This document shows, piece by piece, positions 26,001 to 41,100 of a stretch of DNA of 64,000 bases. Below the pieces are notes generated by a model. It ran no database searches, was not told the origin of the DNA, and saw only the letters and a program-made list of their open reading frames with translations. Position 1 is the first letter of the stretch, and the number at the start of each line of letters is the position of its first letter. The position numbers and the translations under genes are program-made. Origin of the DNA: Latrodectus hesperus (lineage: Eukaryota > Arthropoda > Arachnida > Araneae > Theridiidae); NCBI GenBank assembly GCA_037975125.1, contig CM075857.1:42276436-42340435 (forward strand). Direction: 5' to 3'.

Positions 26001-29000
26001 GTGTGAAACATATTTTTTGATAATAGATCTTAACTAATTTAACAATAATTAATTACATCAAAATAAGTCATTTTTAAAAACTGGAAAGGAAAAAATTTGA
26101 AAATTTATTTAAGAAAATACTTATTAATCTTTCATTAATAAATCTTTTTATAATTTTAAAAATTTATTGGAAAAAGATATTGGATTGAAAGATTGGAAAA
26201 CATAATTTTTCATTAAAAAAATTAGATTGCATGTGTTATTTTTAGTATACAGCATAAATTTTTTCAATAAGTCTATAACGTATGTTTCTATCTTTTTAAA
26301 TCCTAAAATTAATTTCTTTTACGGTGTTTAATTCATAAATTTACAGTTTCTTGGTTGAATAAATTTAATTACATTAATTTTATTAAAATGGTAATATCAA
26401 AACAGTAAAATAACATTAGTAATTTATTTGAAACTATACACATTAATTATTTGATATTTTCAGCATTTATTTAAAAAAAACTATTTTTTCTCATTTATAT
26501 TGAAAACAATTACTTTGTTTAAACAGTAATATGTATTACATATGTAATATAAATAACTATAGATGTTAACTAATATAAAATGTTGATAGATGAAAGTTAA
26601 TGATATATTTTATTGATATATGTACTATGATAATTCCACTGTTTGCAAGTATGAGATCAGACATATTTGTTTATATAAAATTTAAAAATACTAATTCAAA
26701 CCACATAATTAGTTTTTCATGTGTGTAATAATTCATTTTCTTAAAGTTGCTTTTGTTGTATTTTTCTCTTTTTTATATAAAACTATTTTTTCTAACATAA
26801 TTTATATAGAACATTTTAATCACTTACAGAGATGGGTGCAGACCATTTGTTGAAATTTATGTTGGTGAAAATAGACTTTTTACAACTTCTCAAGAATATG
26901 AAAGAATAAGGTAACCTGCCATAATGATCATTTGTAGAATTGTAGACTTTTATGTTACTGATATGTTGTAGCTATTATAAATATGGAAATAAACTTAAAA
27001 TAATTTATTCAGATATATTACATGTATCGTTTATCATATTTGATCTATTTCAATGATTTTATGAAAAGAAAAATTTTTAAATTATAGAATTGCTGCATAA
27101 ATTTAAAATTTAATCATACAAGATGTGTATGTAAAATATGTCATAGCTTAATGCTTCATAATTGGGAAAGTTATGAAGATTGATTGAAATTAATTATATT
27201 AATGTGCATAGATATATTTAAAAAATTTTATTGCCCTTGTCATTGAACTTTGAAATGGGCCATCTTTATGTAAATGGAAAAACCCAGGTTTTAATCAATT
27301 TAATTTCACATATATCTAAGCATGCCAGCATTTACTTATTTTATTTAACCTTGTTTGTTGTAACCTTGCTTTTATAGCCTTGGCCATCAGATTGTTTCCT
27401 CCTGTAAATGTCTGATGAATCTTCCATAAAAGGTTCAACAACTTTTTACCTGGATAATTTAGGATAATGGACTGACTACCTTGGTGAATTTAGAATTCTG
27501 TGAAACCAAAATATTAAATAATCCAAAGAGCAATAAACAATGGGTTTTTTAAATTAGGTTATGCATTACATTGTTGAAGGAAAAAAGAAAAAAAAAAAAA
27601 AAGAGAAGACTTACAATGAAAACTATAAATTGTGAAAATACAAAATATTTCAGCATGTCTAAGTGAATGAAATGTCTTTTTGGGAAAAATAACGAACCTA
27701 TGGCATGTGGTTATATGTGTAAGATTTACTATGCCTGAAATATAAATCTAAGATTCAGCAGAATAGAGTGTGCAGTTAAAGTTATCACCAGTTTTTATCT
27801 TCCTTTGTATGTCTATTCTGAAATCCTTTTATGTTTATGGCTTAATTCCAAGCTTGAAATATTTTTATTTTCTTAATCATTTTCTAACAACTTTAAGCCC
27901 AGCCAAATTTGACATTGAATTTTTTGGAGCTGATCTCAGGGCTTCTTGAACTATGTAAAAAAATTCTGGTACATTCATGATCACTAGGGGAGGGATGTCT
28001 GAAATTCCTCTTATTTAAGCTATTTTTAGTTATTTGAAACTTTTTCCTTTTGCAAGATGCTATTTTGTAATAGATCTTTCTGCTATATTTTGTAACTTTA
28101 TCTCATCATTGATTTCTTTTTAATGAGTCTTCATAAAATCTATGATGAATTGTGATACTTTCATTCTCTTTATTGTCTGAATATCCCATTAAATGACACA
28201 AACAAATGTATCAAAAATAATTATAAAATTATATTTCAATCATTTCCAAAAACAAAAAAAAAACATTATACAATCAATGACATGTTCAGATGATGGAGAA
28301 AAGGCATTTTAACTAAAAAGGGGAAATTATCAATTATAACACATGCAAAAAATATTTATGGAAGAATAAATGGATAAATATAAAAAGAAAATAATTTGAA
28401 GAGTTTCATACTGTAAAATAAAATGTTATTCAGTAAACTAGTGCCATGAGTTTCGTCATATTATTATTTTTTGAAGTATTAAATATTAATATGTCTCAGA
28501 CTATTTATAGACTTACTTATATTTTAATTTATTAATGTGAGGCAAATTATGTTAGCCAATTTTAAAAGAAATAGGTTAACCAATATTATTAGATTATGTA
28601 CTCAAGTGTATGGTGTCTGACATTCCTCTTGATATTTATAAAATTTATTTTATGATTTTAAAAAAGTCAAAATTAAAACGGTTTTATATAATTGCTTTCC
28701 TTAATGTTATAAAATTTAATATATATAATTTTAACAGTGGAGATATAAAATAATTCAATATACTAGAAAATTCATTTGAAGTGTTCCATATCTTAACATA
28801 AATTTCAGATGTAAAGTATGCTATTTCGTTTTTCTAAAACATTATTTAAGTTAGTGTTATGATGTAATGAATTAATTTTGAGTGTTCAAATTTATTGTGT
28901 AGAAGACTTGTATTTCTGTAAAAATGATTTTTATTGAATTGAATTTGCTTAAATTATTTTTTCAAATCAAAGTGATTTGATGGGGGTGGACCTGCATTAA

Positions 29001-32000
29001 TTTTAAATGAGGAAAAAAAAAACTGAAATGTCAACTAAGTTATTTTATACGCAAATTATAAAAAGATTTGATGATTTTAATTGATGATACACATAATTAA
29101 ATAAAACATGATAAAAATAAATTTAGATAACATACTATGTTAATTCTACGTCTAAGATACAAAATTTTGCATTACTTTTTAGTTTAATAAAATATACAGT
29201 TAACTATAAGTGTAATGTTAATGCCTTTATTAAATTAATATTTTAAAGAAGTGTCCATAAATAATTCATGTAGGCGTTATACATTCGTTTTTGGTGCGTA
29301 CAATATACTAACACCTTTGTACTGTTCTTGTTTATTTTTTGTCATTCTTTTATTTTGTTAAGTAGAATAGTATTGCCATATGAAATATTTATAACTTACA
29401 GAAATATTTTAGATGTATATCATGCCACTTTTGACAATCCTCTTTCTTTACATATATAAAAAAATATTACGTAATTACCCACAGTTTATTTTTTTATAGA
29501 GAAATTATTTTGTAGATTTTTATTGTTAGTCATTTCTGATCAAATTTTATATTTATTTTGTGACATGCATATTTTAAAATTCAAGCAATTTATTTTAAAT
29601 GTTTTGTGCATTAAAAAATATTGCTCAAAATGATTTATATATTTTTACACTATTAAATTCTTATGTGTAAAAAAATATTTTAACACAATTATTCTTCCAT
29701 TAATATTTTTTACACAATTAAATATATTTATTTAGGCATTTCAATATGAGTGATAGTGAAGTCAACATTCCATTAAAAACAACTGTTTTAGGAGATGTCA
29801 CTGTTGTTGTCTATCATGCAAGATCTACATTTGGAGGAAAGGTTCAAGGAAAGGTATTGCTTTCCCTTTCATTATGAGTATCTGCTTCTGTTTTTTTATC
29901 ATCTATTTGTACATTTGTAAAATACCATGAATTTATTATTTTTAATGTAATCTTTAACATACTATTTTAATTGTTTCTCTATATCTAATTTTTCTATTGT
30001 ACTGTCTATTGTGTGTGATGCTTTAGGAAGCTTCAAAATGATTCTTAAAGCATCATAATAACAGTTTATTATGTTTCTAAAAATAATACACTTTTCCTTT
30101 CTTAGGTAACTGCCTATAAAATATTGCAACTGCAGCTGAATACTGGTTTTATATCACAAGGAGCTCAAACCTTAACTTTCACCAGGTGAGTAAACAATAT
30201 TTCTTATGAGAAGAATGTTTTCAAACAACTGTGTTGGTTATTGGTGAAGGTCGTATTTTCTCATTCAAACAGACATTGCATGTGGCAGAGGTCTTATTGA
30301 AAATTATCTAATTTAGTTCTTAACATATTTGTTGTTTAAACAATATGGATAGATTGCGTAAACTTTCACTTAAAGGAAATAAATTAAAAAAAGGAGAAAA
30401 TTTCTTTTTTGTTGTCAAGCAAAGATGTCATTCACTCAAATTAAAAAGAAAAAAGTCAAAGTATGTTTTGTTTATATTAAATATTTATTCAATGTTTTAA
30501 TGGTATTTTGTGTGGAAACAATTATTTTGTGTTAGACAGTTTAGTTTTTGCTAATTGTATACCTAAAACTGTATTTGTAATATTAATTAAAATGTAAATT
30601 GCTATTTAAAGTTAACATTTTAATGGTTTTAGAAATGAACTGGATGGAATTGAAGAACTTGATCGGTACCCAGATAATTTCTGTATTACTTTGGGGGTTT
30701 CTATCACTGAACAAAAGAAACCAGAAATTCTACCTATTTGTAATGATGTTTCTCAAATGCGAATTAATCCACGTTTACTTTTTAATGCTGATGAAGAAAT
30801 GGAAGCATGTTTAAGTATGAACTTAAGTTTTTCTTCATGTTAAATTTTTATGTGAAACAAAATTTAGCTTTTCCAATATTACATTGAAAAACTTCAAATT
30901 TTTGTTTTATAGCCCATTTTAGTAAACCTATACCTGGACATGAATCTGAAACTCTCACATCCCAACAATTAGCCTCTTCTCTTAATTGGCAAGAAAAGGA
31001 AGCATTTGTAAGTATTATTTTATTTATCAACATGATCAATTGTAATTAGATTAATTTTACAAATTTATTCCTTTCTTAGTTAGAATATTTCTCAAAAATG
31101 TTGAATCTATTTGCAATATATATTTTGAAGTTTGAAATGGATTGAAGTTTTTCCTTTGTATTTAAAATTGAATTATATCAATTGTGTGTGTCAATTAAAA
31201 CATTGATGAAATTTATTGCTTCACATTTTTTATTGTAAATGTAAAAATGTTATTATTAAGCTCAAAAATGAAATAACACATTTTTCAGCTTACAGCTGAT
31301 GGATCAGATAGTGATCATTCTACCAGTCCAACACCTACTCCTAGTACATTTGAAGAGATTGCTCAAAATCCATCTCCTATTCCTGAAATGGATCTTTTAA
31401 ATTTAAGCAATAATTGTTCTCCTACTACAGATAATGTTCAAAATCCAGCTCCGGTTAATCTTTTGGATATTGATGGTGATACAAACCATATACCAAGCAA
31501 TTTTGATCTCTTGAGCAATCCTCCATCCGTGCCATTGATAAGTAATAATATTTTGCATATATAAAATTTGTACTTTTTTGATTTGTTATTAATTTGATTA
31601 ATGCATCTAGTTTATATTAATTGCACACTTGTGTAAATTGCATGGATATAATTTATTTGCATTATCACTGACTGTTGATATAATTACAATCTACATGAGA
31701 GGTTGTAATTAAAACAAATTGAGATTATAAAATATTCAGATGATTTTGTAGTTTTTTTTATAAAATCTTATTGTGAAATTGAACAATACATATAAATGTC
31801 TTACAAGATGAAATTCTTAATTTTGTTATGTACATTTCTTTCTAACTACATATGAGCGAAAATAATGTACTGATTTCGATGGCACTTTCATTGACTTGTT
31901 ATTTAATGCTGAGAAACATTGCTTAGAGTTTAATAGAGAGTATACAATGATAGGTAATGATATTATCTAAATTAATTCCCACAAGAATAATTAAAACCAT

Positions 32001-35000
32001 CTTTAATATTATGCTGCACTTAAATTGAATTTAATTTTAGTTATCTCCATAAGTTATATTTGCAAATGAAATAATTATTTTAAGTTTGTATTTACTTATA
32101 TGGAATTTTTATACTAAATATCTTGATAAATGTTTTTATGAATAATTATGTTTTAAAATAATGGAAGGTTGGCAAGCATCATTATTAAATACTTATTAGC
32201 TAAATAATTTTGTATAATGATATATATGTGTGTATTTGTGTGTGAGAGAAAAATTTTTGTTAGTCTCTAAATTTCTTTGTGCCATAGATTTGTACAATCA
32301 TTAAAAAAATCTGCATTCAGTCCTTGATATGTCATATTTGCCTCTGTTTCTTATTAATAGCAGTGTTTTCTGCTACTTGTTTTTTCGATTATGTATTATT
32401 GTCATTTATGTAGCTTTTCATATTTGAAATGTTCTATCATTTCTTTTTAAAGATTATCTTGTTTTCCATTATTTTTGTTATCTTTATAATTATAATTTAA
32501 ATCTTGGGGTTTTTTTTTTTTTTTTTAGATATCAAGTAAATTATTTCAAATTTTATGTCAGTAAATAATTTGATGCATTTTTAAAACATTTTATAAAATA
32601 ATTTTTTTTATTAAAATTAATTTCTTTATAAGTAATTTAAAATTATTAAATTACTTATAATAAGTAAATTTAAAATTGAAGTATAGTGTAGTTTGTATTC
32701 CTCATAATTGTAACATTTAAATATAAAATTTATTAAGATTTGGTAAAATGGTTACAGATTATTCTATTTGAAATATTTTATTTTGAGAATAGGTAGCACC
32801 AATAACAACGACTTGAACTACAGCAATGGGTTTGGATCATTTACTGATAACAAAACTGATTCCAAAAGGTCAAATGCAGCTGATCCATTTTCTGTTTTGC
32901 AAAATAAAACTGATTTTTCTACGAGTAATGCCAGTAGTAACCAAACAGATTTGTTTGATTTCTTTGGTAATTCTAGTGGAACTGGATTTGATGGCTTCAA
33001 AACAAGTGTTAGTGCAAATTCTACTCCTCAAGTTAGTATTTATTTTAAATTATTTTTTGTACAGAGATTATTATGAAACTATAATATAATACTACCTTTT
33101 TGAGCCAATTATTTATAGTTAAACTGGAAAGAGGGAGCAAAAATATTTAAAAAAATTCCTTTAACAAATTAATTTTTATATCAAGTTAATCTTAAATTAC
33201 ACATTTAAAATTATTTTTATGGAGTACATTTTTTCCTACTTATAAATATGATTTTTAATAAATTTTCTAAATTTAAAATTATTTATTTATTGTGGTTTAT
33301 TTATTGTTATGGTTTATTATTTGTGGTTATTAATTTTATGGTTTATTTATTGTGGTTATAACTATATAATATATGCATTACTATGAAAATACAGATATTA
33401 CTGAATATATTAAATACAGATTTGTTCAACTAATTAAAGTCATCAGTGAAATTGCTTTTTTAAAAAAATTTGTTAGAACTGACTTTATTTTCAATTTTAA
33501 GGAAGTTGCTTAGTGTATTCAACTTAATTTTCTCTTTGATAGTTAATATTATTAAATAGGGAACAATGTTGTCATACCTTTTTTTGCATTGGTCATTATA
33601 TCATTTTTATTATTTATATGCTTATATTATTTAGACATTTTACCCATTAAATAAAGTGATTCTTAATAGAATTTAGTGTGTTAGTATAAAAAATATTGAA
33701 CTTTTCACAAAAACGCATTCTTGTAGACAAAATTGTTTTGATTCCAGAATTTTATAAATGAGCTGGCAGCCAAATGGATAACTCAGACCTTCAGATCAAC
33801 AGCTCATGGGTTCAAATTCCACCTGTGAATTTGAATGTTTGTAGTGATTCTGAATCCACTTGTCCTAGTCTAATTACACCTTGCATGCAAGAAAAAAATG
33901 ATTGACAAATCAAATAACCAACTTGAGATTCTATTATGACTTAATAAAGCAATTAATGAAATATTTCATTCTTTTTAAAATATTTAAATCATCTATTAGT
34001 TTAAATGCTATGTATGTTTTGGAAAGACGTCAATAAAATAATCTAATTAAAAAAAATGAGAAAAAGAGATTTTATATCCTACTAAGGTGACATTGCTATG
34101 CAGTGTTGATGCATTGCAAAATGAGTTCTTTACATTATTTCTGAGTTTTTTAAATCAGAATATTCGAAGATAAAATTATTTACAGGTGATGATTAAGTTT
34201 AATCATATTATTTATTGTGTTATCTATTGATTGTATCTCAGAAAAATATGAATTAAAATGCAAAAGTCATGGAGATGGTTTGAAAATATGGTTATTAAAT
34301 TTAATTTCAGCACAAATAATTGTTTTATAAAATGTATTTGAAAAATCAAAGGTCATTTTATTGTTTACATTACCCTTGCTATAATGTTTTATGTCAATGT
34401 GAATAACTGAAGAGATTTTGAATATGTAATACAGTATTGTGCATATTATTAGAATTTCAGAAAAGTAACGAATGGAAATTAAAGAATTTATTAAAATGAG
34501 TTATTTTATCATTATAGATGAACTTATCAAATCTATAAATTAATCTATGTAGCATTTGGTTTAAAATGTGGAATGGTAAAGCTTTTAGTGACATCTATAA
34601 ATGTCAAATTTTTAATCCTGTCTATAAAAATAAAGGTTTTAATAACATTATACTATAGTGTTTTGTAAATTATATGAGAAAAGTAATAATTAAAGCACTT
34701 ATTTCATATGTGAGAGATAAAAACAATTTATATAAAAATTAAAGAAAAAAATTGTGATTTGACAAATTTAAGTTAACAATTTTTATTAAAAATTAGTCTA
34801 CTTAATGACAATCCTTTTACACATATTTTTGTACAATATCTGATTATATTTAATGTCAGTATTATAATTAAATCACACAATATACATTATTGCATACTTA
34901 ACACTTTTTAATATTTTTTAAATATATTATATACTTTTTTGTATCTGATTATTAATTGTTTAGTTCTACTGATATAGTCCTAACAGAACCTGTTACAGCA

Positions 35001-38000
35001 TATATGTTTCTCTCCAAATGAAATTTCAAATAGTTAAATTAAATTATTCACTGCCAAGTATATTGTATTCTATTTCTCTACACACCAGTGGAAGTGTAAT
35101 ATTTATATTACTTATTCAATATCAATTATTCACATATACAATCAATTATTTATTTCAGCAATATGCATCGTAATATATTCTTAACACTAAGAAGTACGAT
35201 TTTGCAACTTACTAATTTAAAATACATGACTTACCTACTGTGACTGGTTCCATATTATATTAAAATATTGTATATTGTTTGTCACAAAAAATTGAGTAAT
35301 TTCTATTTTTAGCACAGTAACAAAACTGACAAATTTTTAGAATCACCAAAAGCATGTTCAATAATATCAAAAAATTGATTTTGCCCTTAAATTTGCAGCT
35401 GTCTGGAAATTGTTTGTTGTTAGCGTATATCCCATTTGCAGGCTTTAAAGATAAAATATATTGAAAATAATGAAAATACTTTTATTTTATTAAGTGCGAC
35501 ATCAATTAGTATTTCAAAAGCTAGAAGCTGTTTCTTTTGCATGTTTATTGCATAATGGGACCCTAGGTTTGTTTTCATGGATTTCATGTTTATACTTAGT
35601 CAAAAAAGACGATTTGTGAATTCTTTGAATATTTTTTGCATTATTATTAAATAAACTATGGTGATGAATGTTTCCATTCAAGAATACTGCCAGATTTTTC
35701 TTTATGTTTAATCTTAGGAATGGTAAAGTTTCTAGTATTTATAAAACTAATTTTTATAAATATTTGAAGTATATAGAGTAAATAAAAAATGTTCAATAGA
35801 TGAAATGTTAGAAAAGCTTGTTTTATTATTTCTTTACAATGATGTATTTTTATCACATATTATTCACATATTTAACAGTATATTGTAGTAATTGTTATTA
35901 TTTTTAAATGTTTTTAATGTTGTATTTAGTTTTTTTATTCTGTTTTAAATGCTAACTATGCTAGGAGACATTTTTCTGATTGGTCAATTTCCAATACCTT
36001 ATAGAGGATCATATTAATATTTAAGGGGAAAAAATTTTTTTCCTATATATTATCAAAATTATTAAAAAGCTTGAGTATTTTTTTCTCAGCACTTCAACTA
36101 GATACTCAAATAATCAATTCTTGTATTGCACTCTTTCTGGTAGCTACTTGTTATTGTACTATTTTCTTTTAAAAAATTTTATTCAGCTTAATTTTCAGTA
36201 ATTTCAAAGCAATTTTAATTTACTGTAAATCAACCTGAATTAAACTTAAAAAATATAAATGTATATTATATTTGAAGAAATTATATACTTTAAATCGATT
36301 TCTTTTTTAGCATAAGCCAGCTATGTCTTCCAGTGCATCTGCATTTAATATGAGTGCAGCTGCTAACCAAGATTCTTCATTGTTGGGAAGTTGGGATTCA
36401 GTTTATCAAACTGGTAATGCTGCTAACTCTGCAACATTAACAGCTAATGTACCAACTGCTCAAACTTTAGGACCTCGAATGGGTTCTGGTGGAATACCTA
36501 GAAATGCTTCTACACCTAATTTAGAAGCTCTTGCTAAATCTGATCCTTTTGCTGATCTAGGTAAATTGTAATTTTCTTTAATTGTTGAGTATTTTTTACG
36601 TAATTTAATGATCATAATTGGATATTGTCATTGCTAATAAGTCTTTTCATATTTTAATTTTATAGTTTAATAATGAACAAACGATTGAAAAGAATATTTC
36701 TCAATTAAATTTCTATTAAGTGCAGAGGATTTTTTCACTTCAGAGCATAAATATTTTTAATTTATAAGATGCCTGAATTTTTTTATGGAGTACTAGAGAA
36801 GCCAAATGTTTAAACAGGATGATAAATTTTTGATATGTTTTGCATTTCTTTCTTAAAAAAGTTCCAAATTTATGAAAAGAGAAAACTTTATTCAATTTAC
36901 ACATGGTATTTAGGGTTTGATATATATTTTTTTCTAAAGCAGCAAGCTTAGATTAATTTTTTTTTATATTTTTCATCTAATGATATTGTTTTTTTCCTTC
37001 CTAAAAGTAATTTTATATGATTGATTTTAGTTTCTTGATTAGATGAAGTTTCAAATTAATTTCGTTGACTTTATTTCTCTTTTGCATAGTCTTACCAAAC
37101 ACTTTTGTATTGATTACAATAAGGGATTGGTGTTATTTTTGTAATTTTTGCATGCATATTTTTTAAACAAACACTTAGGAACTGTGAAGGTTTTTTAAAC
37201 AATACATTGATGAGATTTAGTTTGTAGACACACACACACATGTAACTAATCATCATTTAGTATTTGGTATTCTGCATATAAGTTATGTATTATATAGATA
37301 AATAAATCTACAATTTCATGTTTTCAAAAATGCTTTTTGACTATGCATCATTAACTGAAATTTTACCTATGTTATTTTTAAGTTTGATGTCAACTCTTAA
37401 GATGCTTCTGTTATATAAATATATATAATGTACAAATAATAAATAAGGTATAAACCTTATAAAATATAATAAAAACAATAAACCTTATAAATAGTGAATC
37501 AAAGAATTATTTTTAAAGAAAAAAATTTATACTTGATTTGCTATAAAATAATTAAGGAAGGAATTTTTTTAGAACAGTATTTTTATTGAATTAAACTTTA
37601 AATTTGACTAAAGTTATGAAATTAGTTCATAAAAATATAATTTTTTTATTAATAAATTGGAACTAATCTGTTGATAAATTATTTTATAAGATTAAAAATC
37701 ACTCAACAATATATACCTTTATTAGTAAATACTTTAAAGGGGAAATATTTTGAAATTTCACTTTTTCAAGAAAATCTGTAAATGGTATTATTTTCAATGG
37801 AAGAATTTCAAAATGTAAAAATACTCCTAATGATTTGTTTTAACTTGATCAGTTTGAAAACTCTTGACACATAATCTATATCCTAATAAAGTTAAAATAA
37901 TGTAACTTGCTATTTTCTTTATTTGCTGAGAACTATTATTAAATAAAGTTTCAATTATAGTATCTCAATAATTTTTAAAGAATCCGTAAGCATTTATTTA

Positions 38001-38078
38001 TTCTGATTAATGAAAAGTAAAAGAAATGTCTGCATTTTTAAGTATTCTTTTGCACATAATCTGAGAAATCTCTTTTCC

Positions 38079-38109
<31 letters not shown>

Positions 38110-41100
38110 TATTAGTGACTAATGTTAGGAATTATAAATTGAATATTTATAAAAGTTATTAGATATAGAATTTACACACTATTCCCCAAAAAATTCTGCA
38201 GTTTTTTGCAGTTGTGAAATAATATTTAAAATGTTTATCAAAATTTGCTTATCTTATATGGAATTTTTTGGAAAATGTTTCTTCAATTTATATTTTTGTT
38301 TCAGTTTCTACCATTGTAATTTTTAATTAAAATACTAATATTTAAAAATGTTGCAAATTCTGAAGTTATAAAATTTGAAAAATATTAGTAATTTTGTTAA
38401 AATTACTTTCATATTTTGAAACTAATGTTTTAATAAATTAAAGTAAATTCATTATATTAAACATGCATTATATTTTTACTGTACATTTATATTATACTGC
38501 TTTTCATGGCATATTTATTTCATTTAAAAAATTATATTTAATTAGGAAATTTCGGAAAATTTGGTCAAGAACAAACTCAGAAATCTACAGAAAAAACACA
38601 GTCCACGGCATCAGGTAATCAATTTTTGAATACCAGTCCACAGCATTTTCCGCGACCACAATCTTATGCTGGTACTGCAAATTCAGCATTCCAAGGAGCC
38701 CCAACCAATCCACCTCCATCGTCCAAACCAGATTACAGCAGAAATCATTTTTCTAGTGTGTTTGGTGATCGAGATGGAGGAAGAAAAGCTGGTGGAGGAG
38801 GTAATTTTAATTTATCTATTCTTTCATTGCTGTAAAAGGAAATATTTTTAATTAGTTTTTTTAAAATATTTTTCTTTTTTATAACATATTTGAATTAGCT
38901 CCAAAACCGAAACTAGCTGATGATGATTTCAGTGATCTCATTGGCAATCAAGGTTTTACTGGCTTCACTAAAAAGAAAGATGGACCAGTTACAATAGCAG
39001 AAATGAGAAGAGAAGAACTTGCTAAAGAGCTTGATCCGGAAAGATTAAAGGTTTACTGCACATTTTTTAAAATTTCAATGTGAATTATAAATGTGTTGAT
39101 TAGAGCTACTTTTTCATTTCTTTTCTAAAAAGAGTAAAATTTATTATTAAAAAAATATTTCTCAGTGAAGTTACTGCGATAATAATTATTCACAGGACTT
39201 TATAATAATTTAACATTGGAACAATTTTGCTCATGTTCGGAAGTTGTAAAAAGTTTATTTTATTACTCACAAATTTTCTATACTTTTGATACAAATAGGC
39301 TAACTTTCTTGCTAAAAAATAAATGAAAATTTTATTTCTTATTCATAAGGTCTCAGTTTCTTAGGGAATATTGTATTAGGTCATAAAATTATTGTAAATA
39401 ATTATATATTTTAAAACTGTGAATTTTCTGAATAGTTAAATTTTATTGGTAATTCGGTTGTATTCATAAAATAATATATGTGTCATTTACATATAAATTA
39501 CCACCAAGCATATTTTATTCTTGCAGAAATTAATATATTAAGTATACACCCATTAAAATCTTGTTAGGATAAATTAGATGTTTTAATTTATTAAAATGTA
39601 CTCTGGATCTTTGGCAACAATAATCAGGTGTATTGATGAAAAATAATGTAAATTTCTATTATGTGAAAATAAATTATTTAATTTTTAATGAAGATGAAAT
39701 AAAATAATATTTATATATATTTTATGTTTAATAAAACTTAATGTGGGATTTCTTAACACATCTAAAAATAAGCTATTGTTGTATTACTACTTATGCACAT
39801 TTTTGCTACTTTCATAAAGAAAACTTGCTTAAATGCTTTTCCTTTTCAAATATTTGAGTTGTCTCTAAAAAATCAAAAAATATTTCTTATAAATGCTGCG
39901 ATTTCATTTTGTTTTGGAGTTTTATAATACATTCATAGCTTTGTTTCTTTGTTTTATTTGAGTTAGCTTACTTTATTCAACTTCTTTAGTTCCTTTGTTT
40001 ATATTTTCTTCATTTTAGATAATGGATTGGACTAGCCATAAAGAAAGAAATATCAGAGCACTTTTGTGTTCCTTGCACACAATTCTTTGGGAAGGAACAA
40101 GGTGGAGTGAATGTGGGATGCATCAACTGATAACACCTGCTGATGTGAAGAAAATGTATAAAAAAGCTTGCTTGGCTGTGCATCCTGATAAGGTTTGTTA
40201 TGCATGTTTTTAATTTTAGCTTCCTGTATAAGAACTTAATTTTTCTTGCTAGGGTTGTTTGATAAGAGTATATTAATACTCTTGTGATCACTTCAATGCT
40301 CTAAACTATTAGTTTTTTTCAAACATTTTTTTTGTACTCCTCCATGTTATAAAATTAAATTGTGAAAATATCCTCATTTTAGGTTAAAGAGTAAGAAATA
40401 AAAATGCTTATTTTATTTGAACTTTTTCATTTGTATCATCAGTTTTATTAATGTATACTAAAATTTTTACTAATAATTATGTATTTATAGTTACATCTTA
40501 ATCTAGAAACTAGAATTTCTATTTACCTCAAATGTAAAAATAATAATTGAAGCTTGTCCATACAATTGATTTAATTTTATTTTGACCCTATTAAGTTTTT
40601 GCTTAGTTTACACTGTTCCCTCGCCATTTTGCACTTCATGTTTTGTGGCTTTTTGCAGTACTTTGCAGATTTTTCCATAATATTCATCAAAAATTAAAAA
40701 TACAACCATGTCGGCAGCCACATTGCTGAAAGAAACATTGTTTCATGTCGCATGATTGGTTTCCGATGCGACATTGATTAATGAGTGTAAGAGTGGATTT
40801 ATCCCTGAGAGTTGATTGTCTGCGCATCATTGCAGCCTCACCTAGCATCTTCCCTTGCAATATCTTGTCCATGATGTTGACTGTCTCGCATACTGTATTT
40901 TAGTGTTGTGTTGGCAACTTATTTTATTTAAGCGATAAATTTTTTATTAAATAAACCCTTATAAAACCGTCTAAGCGCTGTGCCCTAGTGAAAGCTTTCT
41001 CTGGAGCGCCCAAGAGCAAAAAATTGATGACCAGCAAAAAAGTGAAAGTTTTAGATATGATCAAAAAAGGCAGAAGTTATGCATCTGTGGCACGCCATTA

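Noticed and set aside
38616..38625. Internal GTAATC in GAK exon 23 as an alternative donor
   Set aside because: The frame reads through with family-like sequence to the GTAATT donor, so the internal site is not needed, though minor use cannot be excluded.
40010..40291. 93-codon minus-strand frame
   Set aside because: Antisense shadow of the GAK J-domain exon.
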